64,000 bases of DNA from Deinandra increscens subsp. villosa (GCA_039602395.1 JBCNJP010000018.1:2356001-2420000), one strand, 5' to 3'. Shown: positions 20,982 to 33,230, counted from the stretch's first letter. The notes: a model not told the origin generated them from the letters alone. Made by a program: numbers and translations.

Positions 20982-22670
20982 TTTTTAAACCAGTGTGCAG
21001 GTATTCCTAGAAGACCCGTTGGTGATTGCAAAGTTGCTGATGGAGGAGTATTCTGCGTTTTTAACTTAAATTGCATGTGATATCATATTCCAAACTGAAA
21101 TTTTCTGAAAGCTAAACCTGACTGGTATCAGTATCGATTGGTCAATTTTCTTTCTTTTACATTTTTGTATGTAGTTTAGGGGGAGAAAATTGAAAAGCCA
21201 CAAATAGTGTCGTTGTGTTTTTGTTTTTGTTAAAATGAAAATCCAAAAATAGAGTTTTCATTTTAGGGGGAGAAAATGAAAATACAAAAACATCGAAAAA
21301 TGGAAAAATACAAAAACATTGAAAAATGAGAAATTGTATCCGACATGATTGGGAAATGATGGTACATTGGCTTACGTGTCTGACTCATGGATAAAATAGA
21401 TGAAAAAGCCTTAAGATCATTGTTTGATGTACTTGGTAGGCTCGGCATTAAGTCAGAAAGTATTCAGATGTGATAAACACTAAATACTAATGCTTGACCA
21501 AGTGGACAACATCTTGATGCATATCTCATGATATCAAAGAAAAGATATGTGAAAAAGAAAATGAGAAGTCACTGTGTATACATGTGTTCATTTTGCAAAG
21601 ATTTAAACTTGTTTGATTTTCTTTATTTTGTCAAACGATCGGACTTTCTCTGCGTGTCGAAAGACCGACCTGATTGTTGTTCGTTTGACGTTCTGCTTTA
21701 TTTTCTTTGGTGTTTCGTATAATTCATCGGACTTTCTCTGCGTGTACGGGAGTACCGACCTGATTGTTGTTGAGTTATACAATTTCAACTTGTTTTATTT
21801 TCTTATTTTGTTAAATCCGAGGCCTTATCTGCGTATCGAAAGATCGACCTTAAGGTAGACGATTTAACGTTCTTATTTCTTTTTGCATGGAACACAGTTG
21901 ACTGAATCATGTATACAATCATTATGTGATTAAATCACAAATGAAATCACAAAGTGTGATATACAAAGCAAAAACATATCTGAGTATGTCTGATAGTGTG
22001 GGGTACACTGGTCAATGCAAGCTTAATCAATTCAATAACATATCCAGATGTTATGAGTATGATTGTGCCTGAGTTTAAAATGGACAAATTATACCAGTAA
22101 TCGACATGACTTATGTGCTGAAGTAATTGAAATTGAAGTATAGTTCAGCATGTCATGACCAATATGATCCCAAGTTGTGATCTTTCTCGCAAAAGGCAAA
22201 AATAGTGTGTGATTCAGTATTTCATTTCTGTATTGCATTTATGTTTCATATCTGAAAAATTCAAAAAGATTTTCGGTGTGTTTTGATATAAAGTTTCAAA
22301 AAGCCAAAAAGATTTTATTTCTTATTTGTTTTCGACCGATCGATACTTGATACAAAATTCAAAATTTCAAAACTATATCTTGGATTCTCGAAGAGAAGTT
22401 TTGCACCAAGATTAAATTAATTTTCAAAAGAAAAGGAAATCCGCGTTTCTGTCTTCTGAAATTGCAGGTTTCTGTGTGATAAGACTCAAGCATGATGAAA
22501 GGGGAAGTAGGTTATATCTTTCACAAGTGGATCTTGAAGTTTAAAGTTTTTTCAAGGTTGATCCAGCCATGCGAGCTCTAATTCTAACAAGATTTCAAGT
22601 TGAAGATCAGACGCAGAAATATTGAAGATTGAAGACTGAAGTTTAGTTAGCATATAGATACACTACACGT
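20982..22670 (+). other. 3' non-coding region of gag-only Copia
   Basis: About 1.7 kb with no open frame above background, occupying the place where pol would normally be. It contains two extra polypurine-like boxes (about 21178 and 21265) and the triple hairpin array (21630-21868), listed separately. A TGTGCAG followed by GTATTCC at about 20994-21000 looks like a splice acceptor but no donor is assigned. Confidence 0.7.
21610..21870 (+). other. Three tandem RNA-hairpin units
   Basis: Three units spaced 87 and 93 bp apart share a spacer (CTTGTTTGATTTTCTTTATT-like) and a loop core with TCTGCGT. The closing stems are different but self-complementary: GTCAAACGA with TCGTTTGAC (21630-21638 / 21681-21689), GTATAATTCA with TGAGTTATAC (21717-21726 / 21771-21780, one G-T), and GTTAAATC with GATTTAAC (21810-21817 / 21861-21868). 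Units 1 and 2 also keep an inner TCGG/CCGA pair and a CTTTC stem pairing with GAAAG in unit 1 and with GGGAG in unit 2. This pattern indicates selection for structure in the element RNA. Confidence 0.75.
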
Positions 22671-22671
22671 T

Positions 22672-22682
22672 AAGGGGGAGTT
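22672..22682 (+). other. Polypurine tract
   Basis: AAGGGGGAGTT directly abuts the 3' LTR, the expected plus-strand priming site. Confidence 0.85.
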
Positions 22683-23040
22683 TGTTAGAGCATATTCCTA
22701 TGCTAACGTTGTGTCTCGTGTATTGTATCTAGACAAGAGCTTCTGTGTGAGTTAGTTAGTCATATGGCCGTACCATATGCACCGCCGGACCAGTTGGTCC
22801 GGGCGGACCAGATGGTCCGCAGCTGGTACGCTGCCTTATGACTAAGTGACTATAAATAGTTCGTGTTAGAGAGAGTTAGTTAGTGCTGTCATTCTACAAC
22901 TCTTAACTGTGTGTAAACTGAGTGTGTTTCTCTCTCAACTTGTAATCTCTAAGTGAATCAATAAAGCAAAGCTTTATTTACATCTTGTTGCTATCCGATT
23001 ACCGAATCATGCTGTAGTAAGATCGTATCGTGCTTTTTCA
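22683..23040 (+). repeat. 3' LTR of gag-only Copia
   Basis: Same length as the 5' LTR, with two substitutions (GCGGACC for GCGAACC, and CAACTTG for CAAATTG). Here the second palindrome GCGGACCAGATGGTCCGC is perfect. Confidence 0.93.
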
Positions 23041-23045
23041 AATAT

Positions 23046-23491
23046 ATGCGAGAAATAGATTAGTAAAAAATGTCAAATAACACAAAATATATAAAAAACT
23101 ATAACACATTGGGAGAGAGAGAGATGACATGTGTATCTATATGTGTTTGTGTGAGAAAGAGATGCAAATGAAGTGTAAAGTTTTTATTGGCTATTTAAAT
23201 GGGGTGGTATATTCTTATAGGATAAAATGAAGTATAGTATTTTCCCTCACATTGAAGCAATTGAAATTGTTGATATATATAATCATACACCAAATTATAT
23301 ATTCTATTGAAAATTTTGGTGCCATGTGCTAGTATTAAAATGGGTCTTATATATTTAAATAAATTCATTGAACGGTAATAATTATGATAACAATAACCAA
23401 ATCAAAATTATTGTAATAAAATGATACATTTTACATAATTAAAAGAGACCTGACACTCATCTAACATTCTTCGAAACAAAGTTGCTTATCA
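23046..23491. other. AT-rich spacer
   Basis: No gene, repeat pair or transposon end recognised between the Copia element and the hAT-like element. Confidence 0.35.
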
Positions 23492-23499
23492 GCTCATTA

Positions 23500-25001
23500 T
23501 AGCGGTGTTCAACGAATTGAATTTCGAATACTCGAATTAATCGAATCGATTTATTCAAATTTTAATTTTTAAAACTTGGATTCGACTATAATTCGAGAAT
23601 CAAATCAGATCAGAAGAAATTCAAAATTATTTTAGTAAAAAAAGAAATCATTAACATTCAAAATGAAAACGTTCAAAGTAGAAAAAATTTAGTTTAACAT
23701 TCAAAACATCATATCTAAAGGAATTTTATTAAGTAATTATTATGACAGATAACCTATCATTCAAAAATTTAACTTAAGCATCACCAAAAAACACAAGATT
23801 TATAACTTTATTATAAATCTAGACAACAAAATAGTTATAGAACATATAATTAATTTATTTAGAAAATGATGATGATTGGTTGAATCCACATAATACCAAA
23901 TTTATGGGCATGAATTAGAGAGTACGTGTTTTCAAAATAAATTGGATTTAAATAATCTCATGTTTTGCCTATTGGCAAATAATAATCCGACTTTTAACAT
24001 TGGCAATTAGCAGTCCCACATTTACACTTATTTGTTTTCACTGGTCCCTCCGTTAAAAAAATTAGCTCCGTTAACTTTTTCACCAAACTTTTCTCAACCC
24101 CAACTTTTGATCCACCATAACTTCTTCAATTCTTGATGAAAATTCAATCCGTAAGTTGCTATGAACTCGTGATGAAAAACCGAACAAGACTAGATCCATA
24201 TTGCCTAGGTTTTAAATAGGTTATGATGATGAACAAAAGCATCAAAGTTATGACTTTTTCATGACTTCGAATAAAAATTTGAGCATCAAATCCATTGTGT
24301 TTGTGATATTGATCGATTCCAGCAGATTTGACATGTTCTCACGAGTCTATAGCAAGTTATGAAATTTATTTTCATGGAGTTTTGATCGGATTTCAAATTT
24401 CACAACTTCATGGTTTTCATGAAGCTTCAACAATGGTAGATTGATCAATTCTCAATGGTTTTCAATGATTCTTGTGGCTATAGATTCGGTTTATGATCAC
24501 AAATGTGTTAGTGAAATCAATTTTGAAAACCATTGAAAATTGATCAACTCACCATTGTTGAAGCTTCATGAAGAACATGTTCATAATTATAATCTATTTA
24601 AAACCTAGGCAATATGGATCTAGTTTTGTTCGATTTTTCGTCACGAGTTCATAGCAACTTACGAATTGAATTTTCATCAAGAACTGAAGAAGTTATGGTG
24701 GATCAAAGATTGGGGTTGAAAAAAGTTGGATGAAAAAGTTAACGGAGTTACCTTTTTTAACGGAGGGACCACTGAAAATAAATAAGTGTAAATGTGGGAC
24801 TGCTAATTGCCAATGTTAAAAGACGGATTATTATTTGCCAATAGGCAAAACATGAGATTATTTAAATCCAATTTTCCTATTTTAAATAGTTAAATTTTAA
24901 AGATTTTAAATAGGTGTATATAAGGAGTTGTATGTGAAAACTAATATAATATATTTGTATAATTATTTATATTTGTTTATATACAAAATAAATGTATAGT
25001 G

Positions 25002-25034
<33 letters not shown>

Positions 25035-25191
25035 ATATGAATATATATTAAATTCTAATTTGATTCGAAATTCGATATCAGACATCGAATCGAATCAAGT
25101 TCGAATTTGAAATTTCGAACCAATAATTTTCGAATCGAACCGAGTCGAATTTTAAAACTTTCGAGTTCCATTCGAATACCGAACACCCCTA
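23500..25191. mobile_element. 1.7-kb hAT-like non-autonomous element
   Basis: Ends TAGCGGTGTTC and GAACACCCCTA (one mismatch) are flanked by the perfect 8-bp duplication GCTCATTA (23492-23499 and 25192-25199). Both subterminal zones are dense in TTCGAA and TCGAAT words. There is no transposase. A large foldback sequence lies inside. The ends resemble those of 6872-7605. Confidence 0.85.
23941..24872. mobile_element. Long foldback element nested in the hAT-like element
   Basis: The outer arms (about 23941-24222 and 24592-24872) are near-complete reverse complements: ATTGGATTTAAATAATCTCA at the left is mirrored by GAGATTATTTAAATCCAAT at the right, followed by GCCTATTGGCAAATAATAAT, GGTCCCTCCGTTAA and CCTAGGTTTTAAATAG landmarks in mirrored order. 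An inner hairpin (about 24415-24575) pairs GCTTCAACAATGG with CCATTGTTGAAGC. No coding frame. Mutator-like foldback is possible, but no duplication was found. Confidence 0.75.
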
Positions 25192-25199
25192 GCTCATTA

Positions 25200-25473
25200 T
25201 AATCCACAATCTCTAATATCTAGACTCAGTTTTGAGTTCGTCAATAACTATCATTGTCAATCTATTAAATATATAGTGACTCATTTTTGACCTATGATAC
25301 CTAAAAGAGAATTTTTTTGGGAACCTTATGGGCACGCCACTATAGTTGCCCACCTCATAGACCCTACAAGATAAGGTTCTCCAAACCATTGTCACCTAGT
25401 CATGTGTCGGTCGATATTTTGTTGAGTGACTAGGGATTGGATTTAAGATAATTTTAGAGGATTTTTAAAAGAG
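25200..25473. other. Spacer between elements
   Basis: No feature recognised. The sequence abuts the left LTR of the next Copia element. Confidence 0.3.
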
Positions 25474-25716
25474 TGTTATGAATAATTATTATGGAGTGAC
25501 TATCCATATTCATAACATCTATTTCATTATTATATGTATTAATATTAAAGCCATATAAATAATGGCTTATGTACAGAAGAATGAATGAAATAGCTCTATT
25601 CTCTTTCTCTCTATATTCATATGTTTTATATCTCTTATCTTATTGTTCATATATTCTATTAGCTTTTAGTATTATTGTTTGTCTATTGGTTGCTAACGGG
25701 ATGATGTTATTCAACA

Positions 25717-28700
25717 CATTATCAGCACGGGATTCTATACAAAGACGATGAAACATCAACCATGAGAGTCGACATCTACAACCATTATACGATGTCTATG
25801 AAATTGACTACTAAGGTAAACCAAGAAAGATTTGGCAAGCATTTGTTTGTTTTCATCTTACTTGACGAATCTGTGTGAACATTTTTATTTATTTAAACAA
25901 GACCTTTAGATGCATAGATTTTAAAACTTACAAAGTAGCAATTGTGACACATGTGAACTTACAAAGTAGCAATTGTGACACATGTGAAGTCACATGAAAA
26001 TTAATTTGGCTTGATATATCTTAAATTTCCTTGTGTTATACTTTTTTTTTTTGCTACTACACAATTTCATGGATATTGACAAAGAACTTTTTGATCCATG
26101 ACCATTTATTTTGATTAGTTTTTTTAGTCTTAGCATGTTATAATATTGAAAATGTAATGTTTCATATTCATAACTTTCATCATTTAATGATTTTGTTGTA
26201 AACATATAATTATTACATTGTTATTGAGGATAATATATAATCTGTTTTATGTGATGGTATAAGATGTTGAAATATATTTTTCTACTTTATCACATCCTGA
26301 TTATTTTGAAAACTAAATATCATACTATTAAGAATCCACTTGTTATTTAGATAAAACTGAAGAAGTATGACCACCAGAAAACGGTAATACTATCAAAGCT
26401 CGTTATGGATGGATTCATTTAAGATTACAAGACTTCAAGTCTATGTGTTGATATAACTTGATGATGTTTAAAATCACCCCACAATTGGTTCCATGTGGTG
26501 AAAACATTATTTGTGAGGAGATGCTGAAAATAATGAGCTCCTAATAAAAAAAATAGCGAGACTCATCTTGTTGGTACAACCTCATTCCCAAAAGCGAATG
26601 TGGCAACATATAATGACTAATGTTAAAGTTGTGGGTGTGGTCATGGATGTGATAATAAGTGAAGAAATTATATATCACGGTGTTCAAATTGAAAACACAA
26701 GATGCTCATGATGTTATTCTAAATGCTATCATATATGATATAGCAATTAATGAAAAGAATAATTAAACCAAAGTTATGGTTGTTATTACTCACATATTAG
26801 ATATTAAACACGTTTGGTAAAAGATTCATTTGTTTGTATATGATGTTATGACACCGAAGTCTTATTATTCATTTATAGAAGGTCGTAATATTCAAGACTG
26901 ATAAACCTTGCATGGTTCGTAAGATTTAAAAGTGATAAGTCTTGCAAGATTTAGAAATATAGTTACTTCTCAATGGTTGTTATGAGAAAGGTGAAAGTTA
27001 TTTATGAGAAATAAAAATTGGACAAAAACGATTTACATTTGTCACACCTCAAATATGCTTTGAAGTAGCAATATTATTATGAAAATGCATGTTCTAACGA
27101 ATTCTATATTCGTAGGTCTATGGAAAAATAATGAAAACCATGAAATAAGTTTGGTTTATTACATTTCTTGAAGTGAGTGTGAATTTACATTCATCGATCT
27201 AATGATAATGATCATGGATGTAATTTAAAAGATTGTAATGATATTCATGACGATGATATGATCGACCATCACAGTGAAAAAAGAAAATAATGATTATCCG
27301 ACAATAAAGTGTAAAAAATCATAAGCGTGACAAACATGATTCGAACCCGCATAGCGGCTATACATGGGATGCAGACTAAGCATCTAACCAAACGTCTCGC
27401 GTGTGTGTAAGCTTCTGTTGTAGGATTGAATTGAGTTTTATTGCATGTAGATCTTTAATAAGAAGAGTTTACCAAAAGACCAAAAGTTGCTTGATTTGTA
27501 TGATTGATAACGTACTAAATTGTTTATATAATTATAGTGTTTTGGTACGTTAGATGATCAATTTGAGGTGTTTTGGATTTGTTATTCCAAACTTTTGACA
27601 TCAACGGCCATAATTCGAACGCGATAAGTAGTTTTATTAAGTAATAGAAACACCCTTTGGATTAACAACTGTGGAATAATTAAGATGGTATGACGTTATT
27701 GTCTCTTGTATGTTATGAACTCTTTAGGGTCCACACACATTCGCCAAATGGCTTAAAATTTGATTGGGTGTATTTTGTCATATGATTGTGTTGAATTATC
27801 AAGTGGGTTAAAGACTCAATCTTAATAAGAATAGAAGCCACAAACCTCACGTACACCCTCTGTTGACAAACTTATCCTCACAAGAATTTTCAATATTAAA
27901 CTTAGAATAAAACTCATGCATTAGAAACAAATAAATCATGCCTTTTAACTAGGCTACAAACCGACCTAAAGCAAGAACTATCTAACCGCCCTAGACCAAG
28001 GAATTTACATCTAATTCAAATTCCTTTTTCTTGGATGTTAAGCTAGAAAGCAACAAAATAAAGAATACTAATACTAATTTAGTTAATATTACTATTAACA
28101 CCCTTAAGTTAAGATCTCCTCCAAACCACCCCTTCGAGATCATCCGTACCGTCCTTTAATGTTGTAACTTTAATCAAATTGAACCTATTATTATGGAATC
28201 TCAAAGTCGAGGAGTTTAGCGTGTATGTGTATGCGTGTGTTTATGGTGCCCGGTATGCTATTAAAGCCACACTATTTTGGGTAAAAGTTCTATAATGATA
28301 TGATGACTACTAACTCGAATTGTTGACATATACTTGGAATAGTGGGAATGATGAAAAAGAAGGAAAGAAAGGAATCAATATCTTCTGAAAAATCAACAAA
28401 GATTTTTTTGATTGCTTTAGTCAAGTTTAGTACCTTAATTATTTTGACAATAAATAAAGATCAGAAATGTGACATTGCACGAGTGGTTGAAATGATACAT
28501 CATTCTCTTGTGTTTTTATTTGTTTATTAAATAAGCATGAATGCAACGAAAACATATAAGATCATAAACTAAAAGTTTATAGATCATGATTATTTTATTG
28601 GCATGACCGGTTAGACCACACCGAGTCAATGGTGATGTGAAATGTATTGAAGAACGGAAGATTTTTCAAATTTGTAACTAGCTTGTAATATTTTCTCTTA

Positions 28701-29792
28701 AAATAATTATTTACCGATTAAAATGGTTGTGAATCCCTAAGTACTCTCGAAGTGATAAATGATATAATGATCCTAAGTTATGTACCATTTAGTATTATAA
28801 ATCGATGCATCGTCTAAATGGTTATCAAGTTCGCAACTCGAAGGTAGCATGAATTATGGCTTAGCAAATGGGATAGCAAGCACATCCTTCCAGATTATAA
28901 TACTTATTCTAGTAATAATGATGAATTTAATCCCCAATTTACAAATGATTATTGGAATAAGTGTTGAACTTCATGTTGTTTAAGTCCATACACCAGAATA
29001 TACTTATCTATCATATATGCTAAAGACTGTCACGTAATTTGATACATAAAATGATCATATTTAAAGAATCAGAAAATTCTGAAGTGGAGTACTACAACTA
29101 TATACACTTGTTGCATTACCATATCTTGCTAGATACGTTTATTTATATATATTTGCATGATATTTTCTATGTCAAATGATGAGACGTTATAGAAAATACT
29201 TTAAAGGTATAAAAGTATAGGTTTATATTTTACTAACAAAAAAAAAAGTTTTGCTAGTCATTCAGATACAGGTAATGTTATACAACACCATTTTGGATCT
29301 TGTGGTGTTTATTTATGAAGCATGAGGCAGTGAACGTTTTTGCAATGTGGTGGAACTCTATTGAGAAGAACGATAACCAGAGCCAAGAAATTTGTCATTT
29401 ACCATTGAAAATGTCACTTTCTACCCCAATTAGTTATTGGGTTAGCTCTGAAACACACTTCACTAAAGTTTGGGAGTTATACATGAAGATCATATAATAT
29501 TGGTCGCTTAAGAATTGCACATCAAAGGATTAAGAAACAAATCAACTACTACAAAAGTACTGAGCAAACTTAAGGAACTGCACCTAAAGGGATCATGAAT
29601 ATCGATGCTACTCACATAAATGATACATGGCAAACTGAGGGGGAGACAATACGCGTTGCACTCTTTTTTCCTTTAGCTATGATTTTGTCCCACTTAGTTT
29701 TTCTAGCAAGGTTTTTAACAAGGCAGCATCCCTAAGTGTATTGAAAGAATAATATATATTTTTATTTCGTTCTATGGATAGTCAAGGATGAG
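25717..29792 (+). pseudogene. Eroded gag-pol interior of the old Copia
   Basis: No frame longer than about 70 codons remains. Stretches around 26365-26450 read like the capsid region of Tork-type Copia elements, and the tail around 29640-29790 reads like the usual 3' end of such elements. A tRNA-like segment on the minus strand (about 27330-27410) carries GGGTTCGAATC but does not fold into a convincing tRNA. The remainder is unassigned AT-rich sequence. Confidence 0.5.
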
Positions 29793-29853
29793 TGTTATGA
29801 ATAATTATTATGGAGTGACTATCCATATTCATAACATCTATTTCATTATTATA

Positions 29854-31718
29854 TCTATCTATTATAATAAATGAAAATTTTTAAAAGTGGGGTGGCATCA
29901 CCACAACCCTCCCAACTGTAAACACCTATGTTCATTTCACGAAATCAGAATTAGGGTTCTTCTCCATTCTCACTCGCCATTGTCGTCGCAAGATGCTACG
30001 TTTCTTCCCTTCAACGTGCGATTCACTGATTATCCTTTATCACGGTGAGTAAGCTTTAATTTTCTATCATTATCCGAACAATTTTAGACTTATGATGGTA
30101 GTATTTGCTTAATCTAAAATCCAATTTACGTTTTTCTCATCTCACATCCTTCATTGAAAGAGTCTTCTTCACGAATTTCATCTACTCATCTTCAAGCAAC
30201 TTCTTATAAAGGTCTGTAAATCTGATTTCTATTGATTCTTGCATCAAATCCGATTGATGGTGGCTACCGTATTCATCAGTGTTTTGGTATAATGGTTTTA
30301 TTTCTATTCTGTACTCATTCATCCAACATTCATCTTTTGTTCTTGGTTATGGAGTTGAATGTGAAAAATGAAAATAAATTATGAATTTGAATAATGTAGA
30401 ATGAAGGGAATATTTAAGCAGCTATTTCATCGCCCTCCAAGTGTTCGATGAAATGCTTCAATCACATTTTAGAATTGTTAGCAAGGATTACAACTGTATT
30501 AGCTGTATTTTGGTGTGCCATTCACGTTTTGTATTAGTGGAATTGTGTTACCAAGCCATGATTTGATATGGGAACTCTTTAAACTTATTTACATGCTAAA
30601 GGTTTATTTGTGGTTTATGTAAAGTTACAGAGTCCAGATTGATTGATATACTGTTTTGTACCTCTTTTTTTCAGGTGTTTGGGATGCTTTTAGAAGACTG
30701 ACTTCAGCTTCATCTCCATCTGACCACCCTTCTATGTAAAATAATGTCTCATTTATTAATATGAAATACTATTGCTATTGTTTTACATCAACATTAAACT
30801 AACATGCTTTCTTAGACTGAAAAATGAGGCTTAAGGGTTGTCGCTGAGAGGATATCATGTGAGGGAGTTTATAAATGAGTATGTTGAAGGTAACTTCTTT
30901 AAGTTAGAAGTGCATTTATATGACAATTGTTAAATTGATTTGATACCATTTATTTGTCTGTTTTTTGTATTCACTGCTTAGATTGTAGGGTTTTTTTTTT
31001 TTTTTTTTTTTTTTTGTAAACAAGAGTTTGTTAGCATATTATCATTAGCTGTTTTTTTTTTTTTTGTGTTCTTATTAGTGCTACAAATTATTCACCTTTG
31101 AAGCTAAGTGTGGTTGTTTTTTGTCATATTAGAGATTCAAAATATAGTTAAGGTTGTAGTGATTCCAAGGTTGACATAGCAACTAGCATGACACAAAGTA
31201 ATTTTTGCTTCAAAGAATAACAACTTATGCTACTCAGCATGTATTATAGCTTTAAATTGTTTATGATATTTAAAGTTGTTGGATTAGTTTTACAACCATT
31301 GAGTTATTTTCTTTGTTTTGTTTTGTATAGTTGTGGAATGGAGATGTATTCGGACGACGTTTGATGGTCGTTTTATAATGTAGATATGTTTTGTTACTTC
31401 ACACTTATAAAAATGTGTATTTTCTAATTTGTAACATTTAGATTTCCTTTTTATTTTAAACATGTATTTCTTATTCTTTAAAACTTATTTGTTTAATAGA
31501 ATGCCTATATTTTATGTATTATTGTCTTTATTATTCGTACAAATAAATAAAAAATGATTTGCTTTTGTCTTGCCCCTTCTTCTTTGATTGAATTTTTATG
31601 ATTATATTTGTTTGTTCATTGTAAACATCAAATGCAACATTTTATTAAGTATACATGTTCTTATTTATTTTTTTGTTTTTTAAACCCAGCCGTGCGATGC
31701 ACGGGTCTCAAAGATTAG
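29854..31718 (+). mobile_element. Non-autonomous Helitron
   Basis: The boundaries come from comparing the interrupted right LTR with the intact left LTR (TTATTATA|TGTATTAATA). The insert starts TCTATC and ends GATTAG, lies between host A and T, and carries the hairpin CCGTGC-GAT-GCACGG (31690-31704) 11 bp before its 3' end, which together define a Helitron (the end is TTAG where CTAG is usual). No Rep/helicase is encoded. The interior has exon-like GC-richer stretches (about 29930-30045 ending at a GTGAGTAAG donor-like site) but no gene I can name. Confidence 0.85.
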
Positions 31719-31903
31719 TGTATTAATATTAAAGCCCTATAAATAGTGGCTTATGTACATATTTGAAGAATAAATGAATTAGCTCCATTCTTTTTCTCTC
31801 TATATTCATATGTTTTAACTCTTCTCTTATTGTTCATATATTAGCTTTTAGTATTATTATTTGTCTATTGGTTGCTAATGGGATGTTGTTATTCAATAGA
31901 GAG

Positions 31904-32978
31904 ATAATTTTGAATTCTAAAAGGTTTTTAAGAGAGAAAAGAGAAAATATAAAGTAGTTTATGGAATCTTTTGAATTAGTATGACAAATTTATTATGTCT
32001 TTTATTTAGTTTTTTGTACTCTTCTATTATTTTATTAGGTTGGGGGTATGGTTTAGGCAAACTTTTTAATCAATATGGTGATGACATTAGGAAAGAGAAA
32101 AAAGTTTAAACTTTTAGGTATTTTATGGAGGGTGTGGTTTTAGGCAAACTTAAGGGTACTTTTCGGCAAATAGGAGGCTCCAACACACACATCACACACA
32201 CAAATGTTTCGGCAACCATCGGCAAAGTTTTACCAAAAGTATGGGTTTGTTTGCCGAAAATATGTGTATGGTTTGCCCATTTTTTTGGTTTGCTGAGGGG
32301 GGTTACCGAAGGTATACCACCCACCCTTAGGACGAGATCTTACAAGTTTTTTAATAAACATTCTAGTACTTAAAGAGTATACACTCTTTTTTCTTTCGGG
32401 TCGTAACCGAACACCTGAACGCACTAAACCAATGCATTAGAATGTGATTTGCTTCTTTTTACACTACACAACCTATTTAATATAAAAGAATTTGAAAAAA
32501 TCAGAATGGACACCAAAAGATGTCTATAATAGTAATAGAAAAATCTTATCTTGATAATTGTGCCAGAAAGTTTTTTTATTAAATACAATTTTTTTATTAA
32601 ATACAATTGGTTCGCAGGTGGGAAGCCTTTTGCATTCACGTTTGTTAAGCCAAGTGTAGGAGGCGGAAATGCTCACATAGCATCCCTATAACGCCTCGCG
32701 CACCGCCTGTCGGACGCTATGAATATTAAATTTTGAGACTGTGTTACAGTTATAGTGCTGAGTGATTTTCAATTTTAAAATCCTACGGTTGAACAATAAT
32801 AGATTTCGAATTTAATTTTTTTTTTCCTTTTTCCCCACTGTAAAACCTACCGCATTTTTATATTTTTACCACACAAATCTTCTACTCCTCTCCCAACTCT
32901 TTCTAATCTTTTATAAATTTTCTACCAACAATTTTAAATTGGAGGATCGAAGAGGAGTTCGAGTTCATCATTTGTGTT
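31904..32978. other. Unassigned region with GGCAAAC words
   Basis: About 32050-32330 repeats TAGGCAAAC, CGGCAAA and TTGCCGAAAA on both strands and may be part of a MITE whose ends I cannot fix. Overlapping frames on both strands here are judged non-coding. GC-rich CGCCTCGCGCACCGCC lies near 32691-32706. Confidence 0.3.
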
Positions 32979-33230
32979 ATGGAAGTTAAGGAGGAGATGG
33001 GGACGATTGATCTCAATGGTGCCGAAGGTGAAGCTTACTGAGATCGCGTAAAAGAATTATATGACGGGAAGTGTATATGTGAAATATGGTATGACTACGA
33101 TATGTGGTTTCACAATGAACCCATATCACCAAACCATACATTGGATGAGCTGAAAGCGAAATGGGAAAGATTACTCTCGGTTATTCTAAAGTTTGACAAA
33201 ATATACACAACACAGATCAACATGTTGTAA
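32979..33230 (+). pseudogene. Small gene remnant with internal stop
   Basis: A frame running MEVKEEMGTIDLNGAEGEAY is followed by a TGA (33039-33041), then DRVKELYDGKCICEIWYDYD, WFHNEPISPNHTLDELKAKW and a TAA at 33228-33230. Codon use and composition look coding and stand out from the AT-rich surroundings. The frame is open upstream of the ATG for several codons (EEFEFIICV). I do not recognise the family. It may be a captured gene fragment or part of a DNA transposon. A sequence difference restoring codon 21 would give an 83-residue product, so assembly error is possible. Confidence 0.35.

Larger units (their letters stand above)
16591..23040 (+). mobile_element. Young gag-only Copia-type LTR retrotransposon
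   Basis: The LTRs at 16591-16948 and 22683-23040 are both 358 bp, start TGTTAG and end CTTTTTCA, and differ at only two positions by eye. The target duplication AATAT sits at 16586-16590 and 23041-23045. The primer-binding site TGGTATCAGAGC (16951-16962), 2 nt after the LTR, matches the plant initiator-Met tRNA site. The polypurine tract is AAGGGGGAGTT (22672-22682). The internal region has a 5' leader, one long gag frame, and about 1.7 kb of non-coding sequence with a triple hairpin array. No protease, integrase, RT or RNase H motif is seen in any frame, so the element must rely on enzymes from another copy. Confidence 0.92.
25474..31898 (+). mobile_element. Old, decayed Copia-type element (right LTR split by a Helitron)
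   Basis: Left LTR 25474-25716 (TGTTATGAATAATT to TTATTCAACA). The right LTR is in two parts, 29793-29853 and 31719-31898. Flanks AAGAG (25469-25473) and GAGAG (31899-31903) are a near-match duplication. TTATCAGCACGGG after the left LTR resembles the priming region of some plant Copia families. Internal sequence keeps gag-like words in broken frames (near 26365-26450, CTCGTTATGGATGGATTCAT) and a Copia-style 3' tail with GAGGGGGAGAC (about 29638), but no open pol. Several LTR differences indicate age. Confidence 0.78.

Noticed and set aside
27330..27410. Possible minus-strand tRNA gene
   Set aside because: Has GGGTTCGAATC but the acceptor and anticodon arms do not pair convincingly; treated as a tRNA-like relic in the old Copia interior.
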